A stretch of DNA of 64,000 nt, from the NCBI RefSeq assembly GCF_037975245.1, contig NC_092562.1:5014001-5078000 (forward strand), written 5' to 3'. Source of the stretch: Apostichopus japonicus (taxonomy: Eukaryota > Echinodermata > Holothuroidea > Aspidochirotida > Stichopodidae). The notes under the pieces are model-generated. The model made no database searches, was not told the DNA's origin, and saw only the letters and a list, made by a program, of their open reading frames with translations. Each line of letters begins with the position of its first letter. Position 1 is the stretch's first letter. Below, one piece after another: positions 1 to 11,794 of the stretch. The position numbers and the translations under genes were made by a program.

Positions 1-866
1 CTTTTCAATATATTGTCTAACTTTATGCGCTTTTATTTTCTATCAGTATCAATTGCTACTGCATGTGTTTGCGTGCAAAAACGTCTACAACTTGTATCAA
101 TCTTGTGTCCTCCCTTGTTTATGATTCCAATCAGATAGTAAATTGTTTTTGTTACAAAAAATTGTTGTAAACGAAGTAGGTTATATTATGGACAGTGAAA
201 CTTAGTTGAAGTGAATTGAGTACACATTCTTTTTGGTAACAGGCAAGGCTTTCGTTAGTTAAGTATGAATCAATAAAGGACACGCAATGTATGGCCATGA
301 CCAACACTTATTTGCGACGCAGTCGTTTTCTTTGGTCTGTGCGTCTTACCTTTAGGTTTTGTCTAAATAACGACCAGGAGTGCTATTATTTAAACAAGGA
401 AGGTCGCTTTTTAAAGAAATATCTCGCTGAGAAGTGCCGTGCCAGTGTAAAGATTCGTGTAAAGAATTAAGTCATTCTCACAATACACAATGCAGGACAC
501 AAATAATTGCATTCTGTTATTTGTCATTATGCAGGCCACATGTGCAAATTTTATTTATATTTGATATTTAAGATGTATATCTTTGATATTAAGGAGTGGC
601 ATTCCTGCAGAAAACTATGTTACTTTCAATACGAATATGTTCATATAGTGGCGCTTACTTGTAAACACTTCCAAACAGACATATCATGTGTATTAATAGT
701 TGCTTACTTTATGTATTACATAAAGTTCATTGAGTACGTTTTGGCTCCTAATTACCTTTACGATTTGACGAGGGAAGGGGGTGAGAAAAACAAAAACACA
801 CTTCATTACGTTAAACGTGTAAACATGAATGTTATATAATGCAAAATGAGCATGTCGTGGTACGAA
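1..866. other. intergenic, no gene recognised
   Basis: AT-rich sequence with short open frames only. No splice-flanked coding segment, RNA gene or repeat structure was recognised here. Confidence 0.5.
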
Positions 867-1236
867 TTAACTTGAAGACTCGCCCCAAACCGCGTGCGGC
901 CATCTGAAAAAGTTAACTTTCCGTGGCTTGCAAGTGACGATTTGTTCGTGTCGCTACAAAATGCAGACAGTACAGTAATGAAACGTGATACCTTGTTATA
1001 TTTAGCTGGACCTGAGATGTCCATCGCCGTATTGTTGTACACTGTGCTGTAGGTATTGACCGCAGCTGTATATACTGACTGTACACTAGTGTTTAAGTAC
1101 CCATGGTAGCAAACTGTTTGTGTGTATTTTCTGTGAGCGATGGTGGTGTCTAACACTTATGTTACACCTCATTCGAAACTAGGTCAGATTACCGGCATTA
1201 GACGTTTCTTTTTGCGCGAGTCTTCACACCCTTTGA
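867..1236 (+). mobile_element. TTAA-flanked MITE, copy 1
   Basis: This is one of three related ~360-bp copies in the window (others at 25320 and 41791). The left end carries TTGAAGACTCGC and the right end carries GCGAGTCTTCACACCC, which are inverted complements. TTAA flanks the left side and a mutated TTGA the right. The interior has no transposase-like frame. TTAA target duplications are typical of piggyBac-type elements, so a non-autonomous piggyBac-like MITE is the inference. This copy is the most worn at its ends. Confidence 0.7.
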
Positions 1237-2519
1237 GAAACTAATACGTAGCCTAATAACCTGAGGATTACCGTATGCCATAAACAAGGAGGTTTTTACC
1301 TTGCCCAGTATATTTGTGAAATCGAACAATGCCTATAGAAACCATAACCCAAACGTAATTTTTAAAAGATATCAAATCGACTTGGATGGTATCCATTATA
1401 CCAGTAACTTAACTCGAGGCAAAGGAAATAAAAACTTAATCCCTCAAGGAAGTTTTCGGGTTTGCTTGTTTGACCTCCAGTGTAGTATTTACAATATAGA
1501 GACGAATCAATCGGTCTGATTATTCAACACGAACATGCTGCATGATCTCTATGGGGTCCTCTATAATTTCGTTCTGTTAGGTTTGTTGCCATCTGCATTT
1601 CAAATCAAATAAAGCATTCCACTGCATGTGCATATAGTCAACAACAGAATGGATAATCAACGAGATTTATTTATATTTTTTTATATTTTTGCAGAATGAT
1701 ACAATAATGCATGTGGCAATAGTCTATTGTAATAACAGCAAAAGCAAAATAATAAAGTTAATTAATACTTTTCAAAGTTGAAACGCGACAATTCCCAAAG
1801 TTTCTAAAACACTGTTAAACAAAACATGATAAAAAAAAAACCTTGAAAAAGACAACCAAATAGCTATATAGCTTAAATCTACATCCAATTTTTGATTGAC
1901 TTCGCAACAATGTAGTAGTACCATCATCAGGCACGTGTGCGTGAGATCCTCAAGTACCGAGAAACAAAACAAAAACGTCAACGGAAGAATTGTGACACAA
2001 AATTACAAAAGAATGTAAACAAATTCAACGTGTTGCTTTAAGAACGAAATATTAAAAATTGTGACGGTTTGGATTACAAAAAGAGAAGTATATTAAAACA
2101 ACAGTGGGACCAATTTGAAAGTAAGACAAATATGTACCGAACGTCCAGTAAATCAATTTTATCTCCAATAAATCAATATCAAGTTACTATAAGTTACTAT
2201 CAAGTTAATATATAGTGGTTGAACGTATTGTAATCTTATTAGTTACAGTACAGCGATTCGTTGGAACGAATGGTCGTTACCCAAGATACAATCATATTGC
2301 ACAACTGATGATTATCGAATAATGACTAGAGAGGGACGGGGCCCGGGGTGCACGAATACAATGTTATATTTTAGTATAAAATGCAAACCAAATTGCGTTC
2401 TTCTGGTTCCCCACACCCCCCCCCCCCCTCAGAATATTATACTTTAAAGTTTCGAGCTGCTTGTGCTATTACGACAGAGAATATTTTCAAGTAAACTGTT
2501 CGGGTATCTTTTCTTAATC

Positions 2520-2524
<5 letters not shown>

Positions 2525-2578
<54 letters not shown>
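2525..2578. repeat. (TA)n microsatellite
   Basis: About 54 bases of uninterrupted alternating T and A. Confidence 0.95.
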
Positions 2579-2581
<3 letters not shown>

Positions 2582-3149
2582 CATTGTTAACTATCGATAA
2601 AATTTTCTCTGTGGAATTCCGTTGTTAACAATTGACCAGTAAAACTTTGATTTATATTGTATTCTATTACGATGTATTAGGTTTACTAGCTATTCTAAAT
2701 AAACTGGTACGGAAAAATAAAGTCTTTAAACAAATATATTTTTAAACACACAGATTAAATTGCAAGGACCATCGAATATCATATCTCGGTATCATCCTGA
2801 GACACATGCAATATGATACAAACCTACTGATTGATTACAAGGGTTTTAAGAGGCTATAGTGGTATACATCATGCTACAATTTTATCAGTTTGAACAATAA
2901 CGGATATGATAATGATGAGTCTGTAAACTCGGGTACACGTGCTTTATTTGACTTCATATGATGATGCATACAAAATTAATGTAATAATGGTTACAAAATA
3001 AATATTTATTTAGCTACTACAAAAAAAACGCAAATTTTAATGTCAAATCATAACAATAAAACATAAAGCATTCATAGTATCATTCTCGTTTTGTGATTGT
3101 GGGTAGAATGAATGAGTAACAATGATATTCTTCGGACAGCATATAATTC

Positions 3150-3153
3150 GATT

Positions 3154-3188
<35 letters not shown>

Positions 3189-3279
3189 TTATATATATGT
3201 ATGTATATATATCTATATATATATATGTATATATATATATACATATATATTTACATATATGTATATATATATATAAATG

Positions 3280-3312
<33 letters not shown>
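3150..3312. repeat. interrupted (AT)n tract
   Basis: About 160 bases of AT dinucleotides broken by occasional TTTAT, GTATG and AAATG. The 69-aa frame crossing it is only tyrosine/isoleucine repeat and is not a gene. Confidence 0.9.
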
Positions 3313-3313
<1 letters not shown>

Positions 3314-4330
3314 TATTTGCTATATGAGTAACTAGAACCAAATCCAATTTATCGAAAATGTTTCTAGTTTGTATAATTATGTAATTTCCATTGAATAAAA
3401 CTTGGAGAACGACAAAAGTGGAAACATAACAAGGCTACAATTTAAAGACAAATGCTTGATGACGTCATTCGATTAGCTTATTCTTCATTTGTCATGTCAA
3501 TTGCTTTATGTATATTTAAATGAAATCAATTGGACAACCTTGAGATCATGGCAGTTTATTGAAAATCATGCCATATTTCGAGGTACATACTTGTAGATTA
3601 TACTGTTACGAATTTCGTTATGCTTTCGGTTCAGAATGACTATCAGCAAACTTGTTAACTTTATTTAAATTCTCTTGTATATCACTTTGCACGACAAAGC
3701 AGTTTATCAAGATATAAATATATAAATCCAAAGAGGGCCAATGATTGCTACTACCTTATAGGTGTACACAAATCAACCCCCTTTTTCAGATTTTCCACAG
3801 CTTTTTGTGACAAATAACAAACATAGTACCTAATGTTTTCATTAATAAAAAGAATCTCTTTCTGCTAAACAAAAGTAGAACCCTTTTTTATTTACAAACA
3901 TACATTAAAAAGCGTCATTTTTTTCTTAAACAGGTAGTTTAAAAGATCGGTTTTGCTGGAATATTAAATGAAGTTCTAATTAAAGAGTATCATTGTTGTT
4001 GAAAATGTTAGAAAATATGTAATTAAAAAGGTGCCCTTTAAATTAGTTGAAAAACGTTTGAAATCACTGTGTTTTGTCACCTGAAATCAAAGTCATATAT
4101 GCCGCTGACCCTTTCCCTCCTAGCCCCCCCCCCCCCTTCACCTCTGACAGATGACGCGTGTTCATTTTGGACACTCCCGTTTTCTCATGTTTGTCACAAT
4201 ACTGTGATTGTTACATAGTAACTATATACGGAGCAATAAACACAGACACGCAACCTTGTAAAACGATTCTTACAAGACTGATCACGTGACCTATTACGTG
4301 GCATACATAATTTCAAGGACTATTTCGTCG

Positions 4331-4338
4331 TATATATC
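4331..4338 (+). promoter_or_regulatory. TATA box of small secreted-peptide candidate
   Basis: TATATATC lies 32 bases upstream of a TCAG initiator-like site whose A is at 4363. This is the normal TATA-to-start spacing for RNA polymerase II. A likely 5' UTR exon follows, ending at 4422 in a good donor (AG followed by GTAAGG). Confidence 0.45.
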
Positions 4339-5375
4339 AGTCGTGATTTAGTAACAATTTTCAGAAGATATCACCAACTCGACGAGAACCGGTTCAGATT
4401 CAAAACATAACCCAGACAACAGGTAAGGATAACGTACATATTTATTTAATTGCTAGATAGACTTATTTCGTTTTTTTTTGTACTGGTATATGGTAATCTA
4501 TATACAAAACTAACACGTTAATATAACCTTTATCGCTTTAAATTGAGTTAATTATTAATTATTTAATAGGGTTGAGCATTGAAATATTCTATACAGATAT
4601 TTCCAGATTTCAGAAACACTTATCATAGGATGAAGTATCATATACCATTATTCAAATTATGTTCAAGAAGTACGGTAATCAACTTACTCTTTAAAAGGGA
4701 GCAAACGACAAAGTAAAATCAAATAAAAACTTTGGTAAATTAATGAGGATATTAATAAACTAACGGAACTAATTACAGTGTTATTGACTTACGTTTCTTT
4801 TGTATTTTTCATTTGCATTATGTCTATAGTGTCATGCACAAAGTGAAAGAGCAAATCATAAACGCGTGTTTTTTTTAAATTATTTATTATTAATGCTAGA
4901 CTCGTTTTGTTCTAGTTTATTTTCATTGCTCTAGTACCAAACATAACAGTTGTGACGACATAATGATTTGTGTGTGTTTCTCAACTCTATACTACACTGT
5001 TCATACAAAAGGGTAAAAATTCACACTTTTAGTGATCAATATTTTGAGGAATGAATCCATGATTTCATCTGCTTTTTAAAATTAAATTCGTGGACGTTTA
5101 GTGCCATTTATAATGACAATAACACCTGGTTTTAAGGCACTTTTGCACAAAGCTATTCATTGGTATGTGTGCGGCTTTCAATTTGTCTTCAATTTAGAAC
5201 AAGATATTATAATGTGCCTTTGCTTCTTTTTTACTTTTAATGTTAGATAATCATTTTTTTCTTTAAGTGCACCTTCTCTGATTTATTTGGCGTGCCATAC
5301 GTTTTGGCGGTAACCGTGTTCCTATATGTGTTATACAATAATTTTTTATCTTCTGCCAGAATCATCAACATCATC

Positions 5376-8300
5376 ATGTGGCGTGAAGTAATACTGTCTG
5401 TCGTTGTCACTGTTCTAGTGTACACCGCGCAGGCGCAGGCATTCAGTAAGTGTCAAGTTACGGGAACATTTCAAAATGGAAGTCAAAGGTCAAAATCGCT
5501 GTGAACTATGAAAAGGGACAGAAAGCGATAGAGTTCAATACGTAAAGTAAATAACAGTTCAAAAATAAAAAATGCTATAACGTTACACAATAATACATAA
5601 TAAAAGTAAACCTTTATCGAACTATTTTAAACTGTCGAATAAGTCACGGTACGCTGATAATATTGTTATAGTATCACAACCTAAAGAGGTAAGTAGTCGG
5701 ACCATGAACTTTGATAAAATTCAATAATTTTTCTAATAGTATACTTTTATTATCCAGCATTCTCAATAGGGGAATTAATAACCGACCAATAAGCTTCCAC
5801 TAATCGGGTATGCAGGTCCTTAAGGCTTTAGCATCTTACCGTCTTACCATGCACATGGTTCAATCCAGGTATACATAGTGAGATCTTGAATCTGTCTGGC
5901 ATTTTGTACCAACCAATGTTTTTCTACGCGCGCGCCCCTCGCAGAAAATTAATTGGTATAACCATTGTCAAATTCTTTCTAATTTATCTGAATCGAGCAC
6001 TTATTCATTGAAGGGATGTAAATACTTGAAAATACATCTATGAGGCGAATTAAAACAGTTTATTGTGTAATTTATGACAACAAATTAAAATAATAAAGGA
6101 AAGAAGAGTTGCTAATCAAAATGTTTAATGCTCAGACATGCTTCCCCTAAAAACTTGTTCTATGTCACCCGAACAGATTGATCAAAGAAGTAATATTGTA
6201 TTTATTAAACATAGTTACACGACCCTATTTCGTGGAAAGACATAAAGCAATGTTTAAAAATCTAATAATATTGAGTATAGTAATACCGCTGACATTCAGG
6301 TTAACTAGAATTATATATATATATGATATTAAAGCAACATATGTCAATTTATCAGTCTGACCGTATTAAGTAATACCTAAGATTATAAAAGCTAGGATAA
6401 GTTATCATATTTCACAAGACGGTTCTTGCAATTAGCGATAGACTTGCTCGGTTACAAAATTCTTTTGCGAATCGAATAATATGGTGAAATTTTAAAATGT
6501 TGTTCATACTTAGGTTGACAGCTCTTATAGCTTTCTGACATTAAATTTACAGCTTGAGCTCAAGTATCTTTTGCGGGATTAATCTCTTTATCCAAAAATA
6601 TCTTGAAATTTGAAATACAAACGTTAAATTCCAACTGGACTCACAGCTGCTTAAGCTGATATATAGTTTTAATTTCCAATTTTGACTGAATATTATCCAC
6701 GTTGATATTTTAGTTCTTGTAACTTATTTATATAGACCTTCTATCTGTTTTTATATCCTTGTAATATATTTATGTAGATCTTTTATGTTTCCTTTCATAG
6801 CCTTGTACTTTATTTATATAGATCGTCTATCTGTTTTTATATCCTTGTAATATATTTATGTAGATCTTTTATGTTTCCTTTGATAGCCCTTGTAAATTAT
6901 TTATATAGATCGTCTATCTGTTTTTATATCCTTGTAATATATTTATGTAGATCTTTTATGTTTCCTTTGACAGCCCTTGTAATATATTTATATAGATCGT
7001 CTATATGTTTTTATATCCTTGTAATATATTTATGTAGATCTTTTATGTTTCCTTTGATAGCCCTTGTAATTTATTTATATAGATCGTCTATATGTTTTTA
7101 TATCCTTGTAATATATTTATGTAGATCTTTTATGTTTCCTTTGATAGCCCTTGTAAATTATTTATATAGATCGTCTATATGTTTTTATATCCTTGTAATA
7201 TATTTATGTAGATCTTTTATGTTTCCTTTGATAGCCCTTGTAAATTATTTATATAGATCGTCTATATGTTTTTATATCCTTGTAATATATTTATGTAGAT
7301 CTTTTATGTTTCCTTTGATAGCCCTTGTAAATTATTTATATAGATCGTCTATATGTTTTTATATCCTTGTAATATATTTATGTAGATCTTTTATGTTTCC
7401 TTTGATAGCCCTTGTAATTTATTTATATAGATCGTCTATATGTTTTTATATCCTTGTAATATATTTATGTAGATCTTTTATGTTTCCTTTGATAGCCTTG
7501 TAATTTATTTATATAGATCGTCTATATGTTTTTATATCCTTGTAATATATTTATGTAGATCTTTTATGTTTCCTTTGATAGCCCTTGTAAATTATTTATA
7601 TAGATCGTCTATCTGTTTTTATATCCTTGTAATATATTTATGTAGATCTTTTATGTTTCCTTTGATAGCCCTTGTAAATTATTTATATAGATCGTCTATC
7701 TGTTTTTATATCCTTGTAATATATTTATGTAGATCTTTTATGTTTCCTTTGATAGCCCTTGTAAATTATTTATATAGATCGTCTATATGTTTTTATATCC
7801 TTGTAATATATTTATGTAGATCTTTTATGTTTCCTTTGATAGCCCTTGTAAATTATTTATATAGATCGTCTATCTGTTTTTATATCCTTGTAATATATTT
7901 ATGTAGATCTTTTATGTTTCCTTTGATAGCCCTTGTAATTTATTTATATAGATCGTCTATCTGTTTTTATATCCTTGTAATATATTTATGTAGATCTTTT
8001 ATGTTTCCTTTGATAGCCCTTGTAATTTATTTATATAGATCGTCTATATGTTTTTATATCCTTGTAATATATTTATGTAGATCTTTTATGTTTCCTTTGA
8101 TAGCCCTTGTAAATTATTTATATAGATCGTCTATATGTTTTTATATCCTTGTAATATATTTATGTAGATCTTTTATGTTTCCTTTGATAGCCCTTGTAAT
8201 TTATTTATATAGATCGTCTATATGTTTTTATATCCTTGTAATATATTTATGTAGATCTTTTATGTTTCCTTTGATAGCCCTTGTAATTTATTTATATAGA

Positions 8301-8856
8301 TCGTCTATATGTTTTTATATCCTTGTAATATATTTATGTAGATCTTTTATGTTTCCTTTGATAGCCCTTGTAATTTATTTATATAGATCGTCTATATGTT
8401 TTTATATCCTTGTAATATATTTATATAGATCGTCTATATGTTTTTATATCCTTGTAATATATTTATATAGATCGTCTATATGTTTTTATATCCTTGTAAT
8501 TTACTTGTATAGATCTTCATGCTTTCTTTTTATAACCTTGTAATTTATTTGTAATCGATCTTCTAGCTATTCTTTTTAAAGCCTTGTAAGTTTTTAAACA
8601 TATCTTCTCCTTTCCTTTTCATATCCTTGATATTTATTCATAGAGATATTGTATCTTTCTTTTTATAGCCTTGTAATTTATTTATATAATTATTCTTTCT
8701 TTCTTTTTTATAATCTCCTATCTTTCTGTTTTTACCCTTGTATTTTTTATCATAATAGATCTTATATCTCTCGTTTTATATCCTTGTAATTTATTTTTAT
8801 TTCCAGTTCTGTATGAAGAAACCACGGAAGAACCAAACTTCTTTAATGAAACATAA
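5376..8856 (+). CDS. candidate small secreted peptide (39 aa), two coding exons
   Basis: I do not recognise this gene. Proposed 5' UTR exon ~4363-4422 (donor GTAAGG). Exon 2 is 5363-5445, after the acceptor TTCTGCCAG, with ATG at 5376 and donor GTAAGT. Coding exon 3 starts at 8807 after TTATTTCCAG, with stop TAA at 8854-8856. The splice joins phase 1 to phase 1. Residues 1-22 form a clear signal peptide: charged start MWRE, a run of V/L/T residues, then an Ala/Gln-rich cleavage region. The short mature part is acidic (EETTEEPNFFNET). A poly-A signal AATAAA lies at 9059. The intron of 3.4 kb is largely an 87-bp array. The first exon is well supported by its signal peptide, splice sites and TATA box. 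The join to 8807 is inference, because the true next exon might lie elsewhere. Confidence 0.35.
6712..8800 (+). repeat. 87-bp tandem array (~20 units)
   Basis: The unit is 87 bases and is itself two diverged half-units, one around TATAGATCGTCTATATG and one around TGTAGATCTTTTATG, each ending near CCTTGTAA. The core runs about 6780-8520, and outer units decay toward 8800. Because 87 is divisible by three, long open frames (6871-7503 and 7566-8543) run through it. A single missing C near 7495 separates them. These frames encode a hydrophobic 29-residue repeat and are judged a by-product of the array. Confidence 0.95.
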
Positions 8857-9058
8857 ATCTGATGGATGAATTGACGCGCCACATTGTAGGATGGACGTCC
8901 GTGACTGGGGAAATTCTTCTCTTTAAAATATCGATTTACTTGGTGTTTCTTCTCTTTAAAATATCGATTTACTTGGTGTTTACTTTGGTAATAAGCTCTG
9001 ATGTAACAATGACTAATTGTTAAGGCAAACAATGGCTCCTTTATAGTATAGATAAGAT

Positions 9059-9064
9059 AATAAA
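9059..9064 (+). terminator. poly-A signal, small secreted-peptide candidate
   Basis: AATAAA about 200 bases after the proposed stop codon at 8856, which is consistent with the 3' end of this transcript. Weak on its own in AT-rich DNA. Confidence 0.35.
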
Positions 9065-11678
9065 GATATCACACATCAGTTGCTGGTTAAATCTCCTCTT
9101 ATTTGTTTCTATTTGTTTAACTAAATTGTTCGGTGTTCGGTCGCGGAGACTATAGAGGCATAAACCTGCAACTGCACTAACAACATAACGATGACAGTGC
9201 AGCATGTAACGGATAACTAACTCAGCATATCTTGTTTAGTTCATATGACAGAGATATCCTTGACGAACAACTCACTCGAACAGATGTTTAAGACAAATCT
9301 TGTTCCGTTAGAGAGATAAGCCTATAAATTAAAGCTTTGTGTCATTTTGTAAATCTATAATGGCATAGCGCCACCGTAGATCTAAAACAGTTCACTTTCT
9401 CTCTATTCTCCTGTTCATATTTTTAAGGTATAGAATGTTAACAGTGTTGCCAATGTGACAAGTGTCAGCCATAGACCAAGGTTAGAGGTTCAATAGTTTA
9501 GATTCAGCATATTTGCAAAACCCAATCCCATTACAGAAAATAGACATTGTAATAGATAACACATGAACAACTGGACGTCAATGTGCTTCGATGATGTCAT
9601 ATCTAGACTTGGTCAAGTCTTTAATCTTGTGTGTTATCTCTCAGATGGATTACCACTTGTCTTAGTTGTTTGGGCAAGTCGGCCATGACAGTTATCTCTA
9701 TCACATAGTTTAATAATGATAGGTGGGGTTGTGTCTCCTTGGCTTTGAAGGTAGGGAGGGGAGAGGGGGTGAGGAATTGGCCATGACAGTTCCCTTATCA
9801 CATAGACTAATAATGATGATCTGGTGTCTATCTCCTTTAATACAATAATACCAAATAAACGCGAACAACATGAAGATTTCTCGACACGTGTGTAGTTCTG
9901 TCTGTGTAAGATACTACCGCCCAGGATCCTCCACAAATTCCGGTGTTCTCTGGCGTAAATTTCAACAGCATTCTTTAAAAACCTTGTCTGTTATATCATG
10001 TTATATTAGAACTGTTTTTTCCCCTTGGTGATGAATAGTCGCTTGGCATTTAATCCATTGTTTTAGACATGTTCTAAATCTAAGCTTCCAGAACAATGAT
10101 GTTGTGATTGCCGCGTATTCCTTTCTTGACGGTACTCTCACGCCTCACAGGTGGCGGATACCTGTAACTGAAGATTTGCTCTTTGGAACTACTTGCTCAT
10201 TCATACAAACAATATTATTAAGGGCCGGTGCTAAAATTCCACCGATCTCTCCTCTGCAATGTTCGATAATAATGCTCTAGTCTGAGCCTCCAAGTGCTAC
10301 CTTTTACCCGCACATTTAAGGAGGAATTGGCCATATCTGAATTCTCTTTAATTGGAAGATATTCGTATCATTGTTTTAATGGTACTACGATAACATTGGA
10401 AAGAATTGAATCATCGCAAACCAGTTCGAGGTATTTGATAGTTTTTACTTGAGTAATCCAATCTGTTAGTTACAGTAGGTAGGTTATGAGGCTTGTTATT
10501 TATGTACAATTTCTACCATCAAATGTAGTTTTGATTTATGAAGAAGGAATATATATATTCTAACACCGTGGTCAATACAAACTTCTCCCGGGATACTTGG
10601 CTGTGGCGTGCGCAAAAGAGAGGGGGTCCATCCGCTATGGTTAGTCGGTGGTAAAATATTCGGTCGGGCCGGGATTTTTACATTCAGTCCATAAAGGTAT
10701 ATGGTATTAACAAAAATAAAAAAAATAACTTTGGCTATCCCAGCTGTAGCTCAATCGTATATAAGACCCCATGTGTGTGTGTTAACAACAAAATCTTCGG
10801 CAACATCAATCTAACATAAGATTTCAGTTATTCATTTATTCATTTATGAGATGAATTGTTCTGGGTTTGCTTTGTCCCATGAAGCAATTATCTTTTGTCA
10901 TTTTGAGTCAAAGCTTCCGATTCTGTTTTCTTTTCTTCTTTGTCCTTATTGCGTCTAGCGTTTTCTTTTTCTGTGGTCGGCTTTCCATTTCATGACAAAC
11001 TGGGTTTGCTTTGTGCTGTGGACGTTCTATTTGTCTGTGTTACACCCTTGCTCTTGTCTTTTGCCTTTTTCTTTTGTTTTACCTCCGACAAGTACAGGTA
11101 CATTTACAGGTCGTGTAAAAACGCCCCCCCCCCCCTTCCCCCTCCCAACCGCCTCCGCCTCCTCTCCATTTCAAATATAGCATATTAATTGATGTTTCTG
11201 TGAGCTGAATAGTCAGAAATTGACAGTAAAAGTCATATAAAGCAGCAGTATTTTATTTCACGTTATTATTTCTTAATCTACATATCAACTAATGATTACT
11301 TTCTAACGCAATATAAAAAAAATTCCAGAGAAAAATGAGAGGTAAGTGTTGCGAAATATAGTATTGTATAGAATATTTGGTGGAATGGGATCGATGTGAG
11401 GTTGGGTGCATGGCGAATTCCAGTTGATTCTTTATGGGGTGGTGATATAAACTTTAACACTGATATATAGAACAGGTAAACCTTCTATCAATTTTCTTTA
11501 TAACCAAACAAAGAAGTACCGTCATAATTGTTTATAACTGGCGATAAAATGCAAATGTTAACAATTATGAGCCATTGAAACAAGTCTGGCACTCTTTCCA
11601 GCTTTGTGTACCGTTTCTACTGATATAGAACCGTTTTAAATGTATTGTTTCTGCTGGAACAGTAATCCCATATTTTAC
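9065..11678. other. intergenic between two convergent genes
   Basis: No coding exon recognised. It includes a local duplication (GGCCATGACAGTT with following sequence at about 9682 and 9779), C runs near 11124, and plain AT-rich DNA. Confidence 0.5.
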
Positions 11679-11684
11679 TTTATT
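11679..11684 (-). terminator. GALNS: GALNS poly-A signal
   Basis: AATAAA on the minus strand, about 110 bases beyond the GALNS stop codon at 11795-11797. Its position fits a short 3' UTR. Confidence 0.6.
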
Positions 11685-11794
11685 ATGGTATAATAACTAC
11701 TAATGTAGGCCTACATCTGTTTACAATAGCCATTGAAGAGAACATACGTATACAAAAAACGGCCAGTTACTAGGGCACCAATAATGAGAGCCAA

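Larger units (their letters stand above)
1237..4330. other. intergenic AT-rich stretch
   Basis: No supported gene. It holds AT dinucleotide tracts (listed separately), C homopolymer runs near 2406 and 4124, and otherwise unremarkable AT-rich DNA. Confidence 0.5.

Noticed and set aside
6871-8543. Open frames of 210 and 325 aa as a membrane protein gene
   Set aside because: They are pure products of the 87-bp array, whose length is a multiple of three. There is no unique sequence, no start context and no splice structure. Kept only as a low-probability finding.
11323-11352. Microexon (AATTCCAG ... GTAAGTG)
   Set aside because: The acceptor lacks a pyrimidine tract and there is no neighbouring plus-strand gene it would join.
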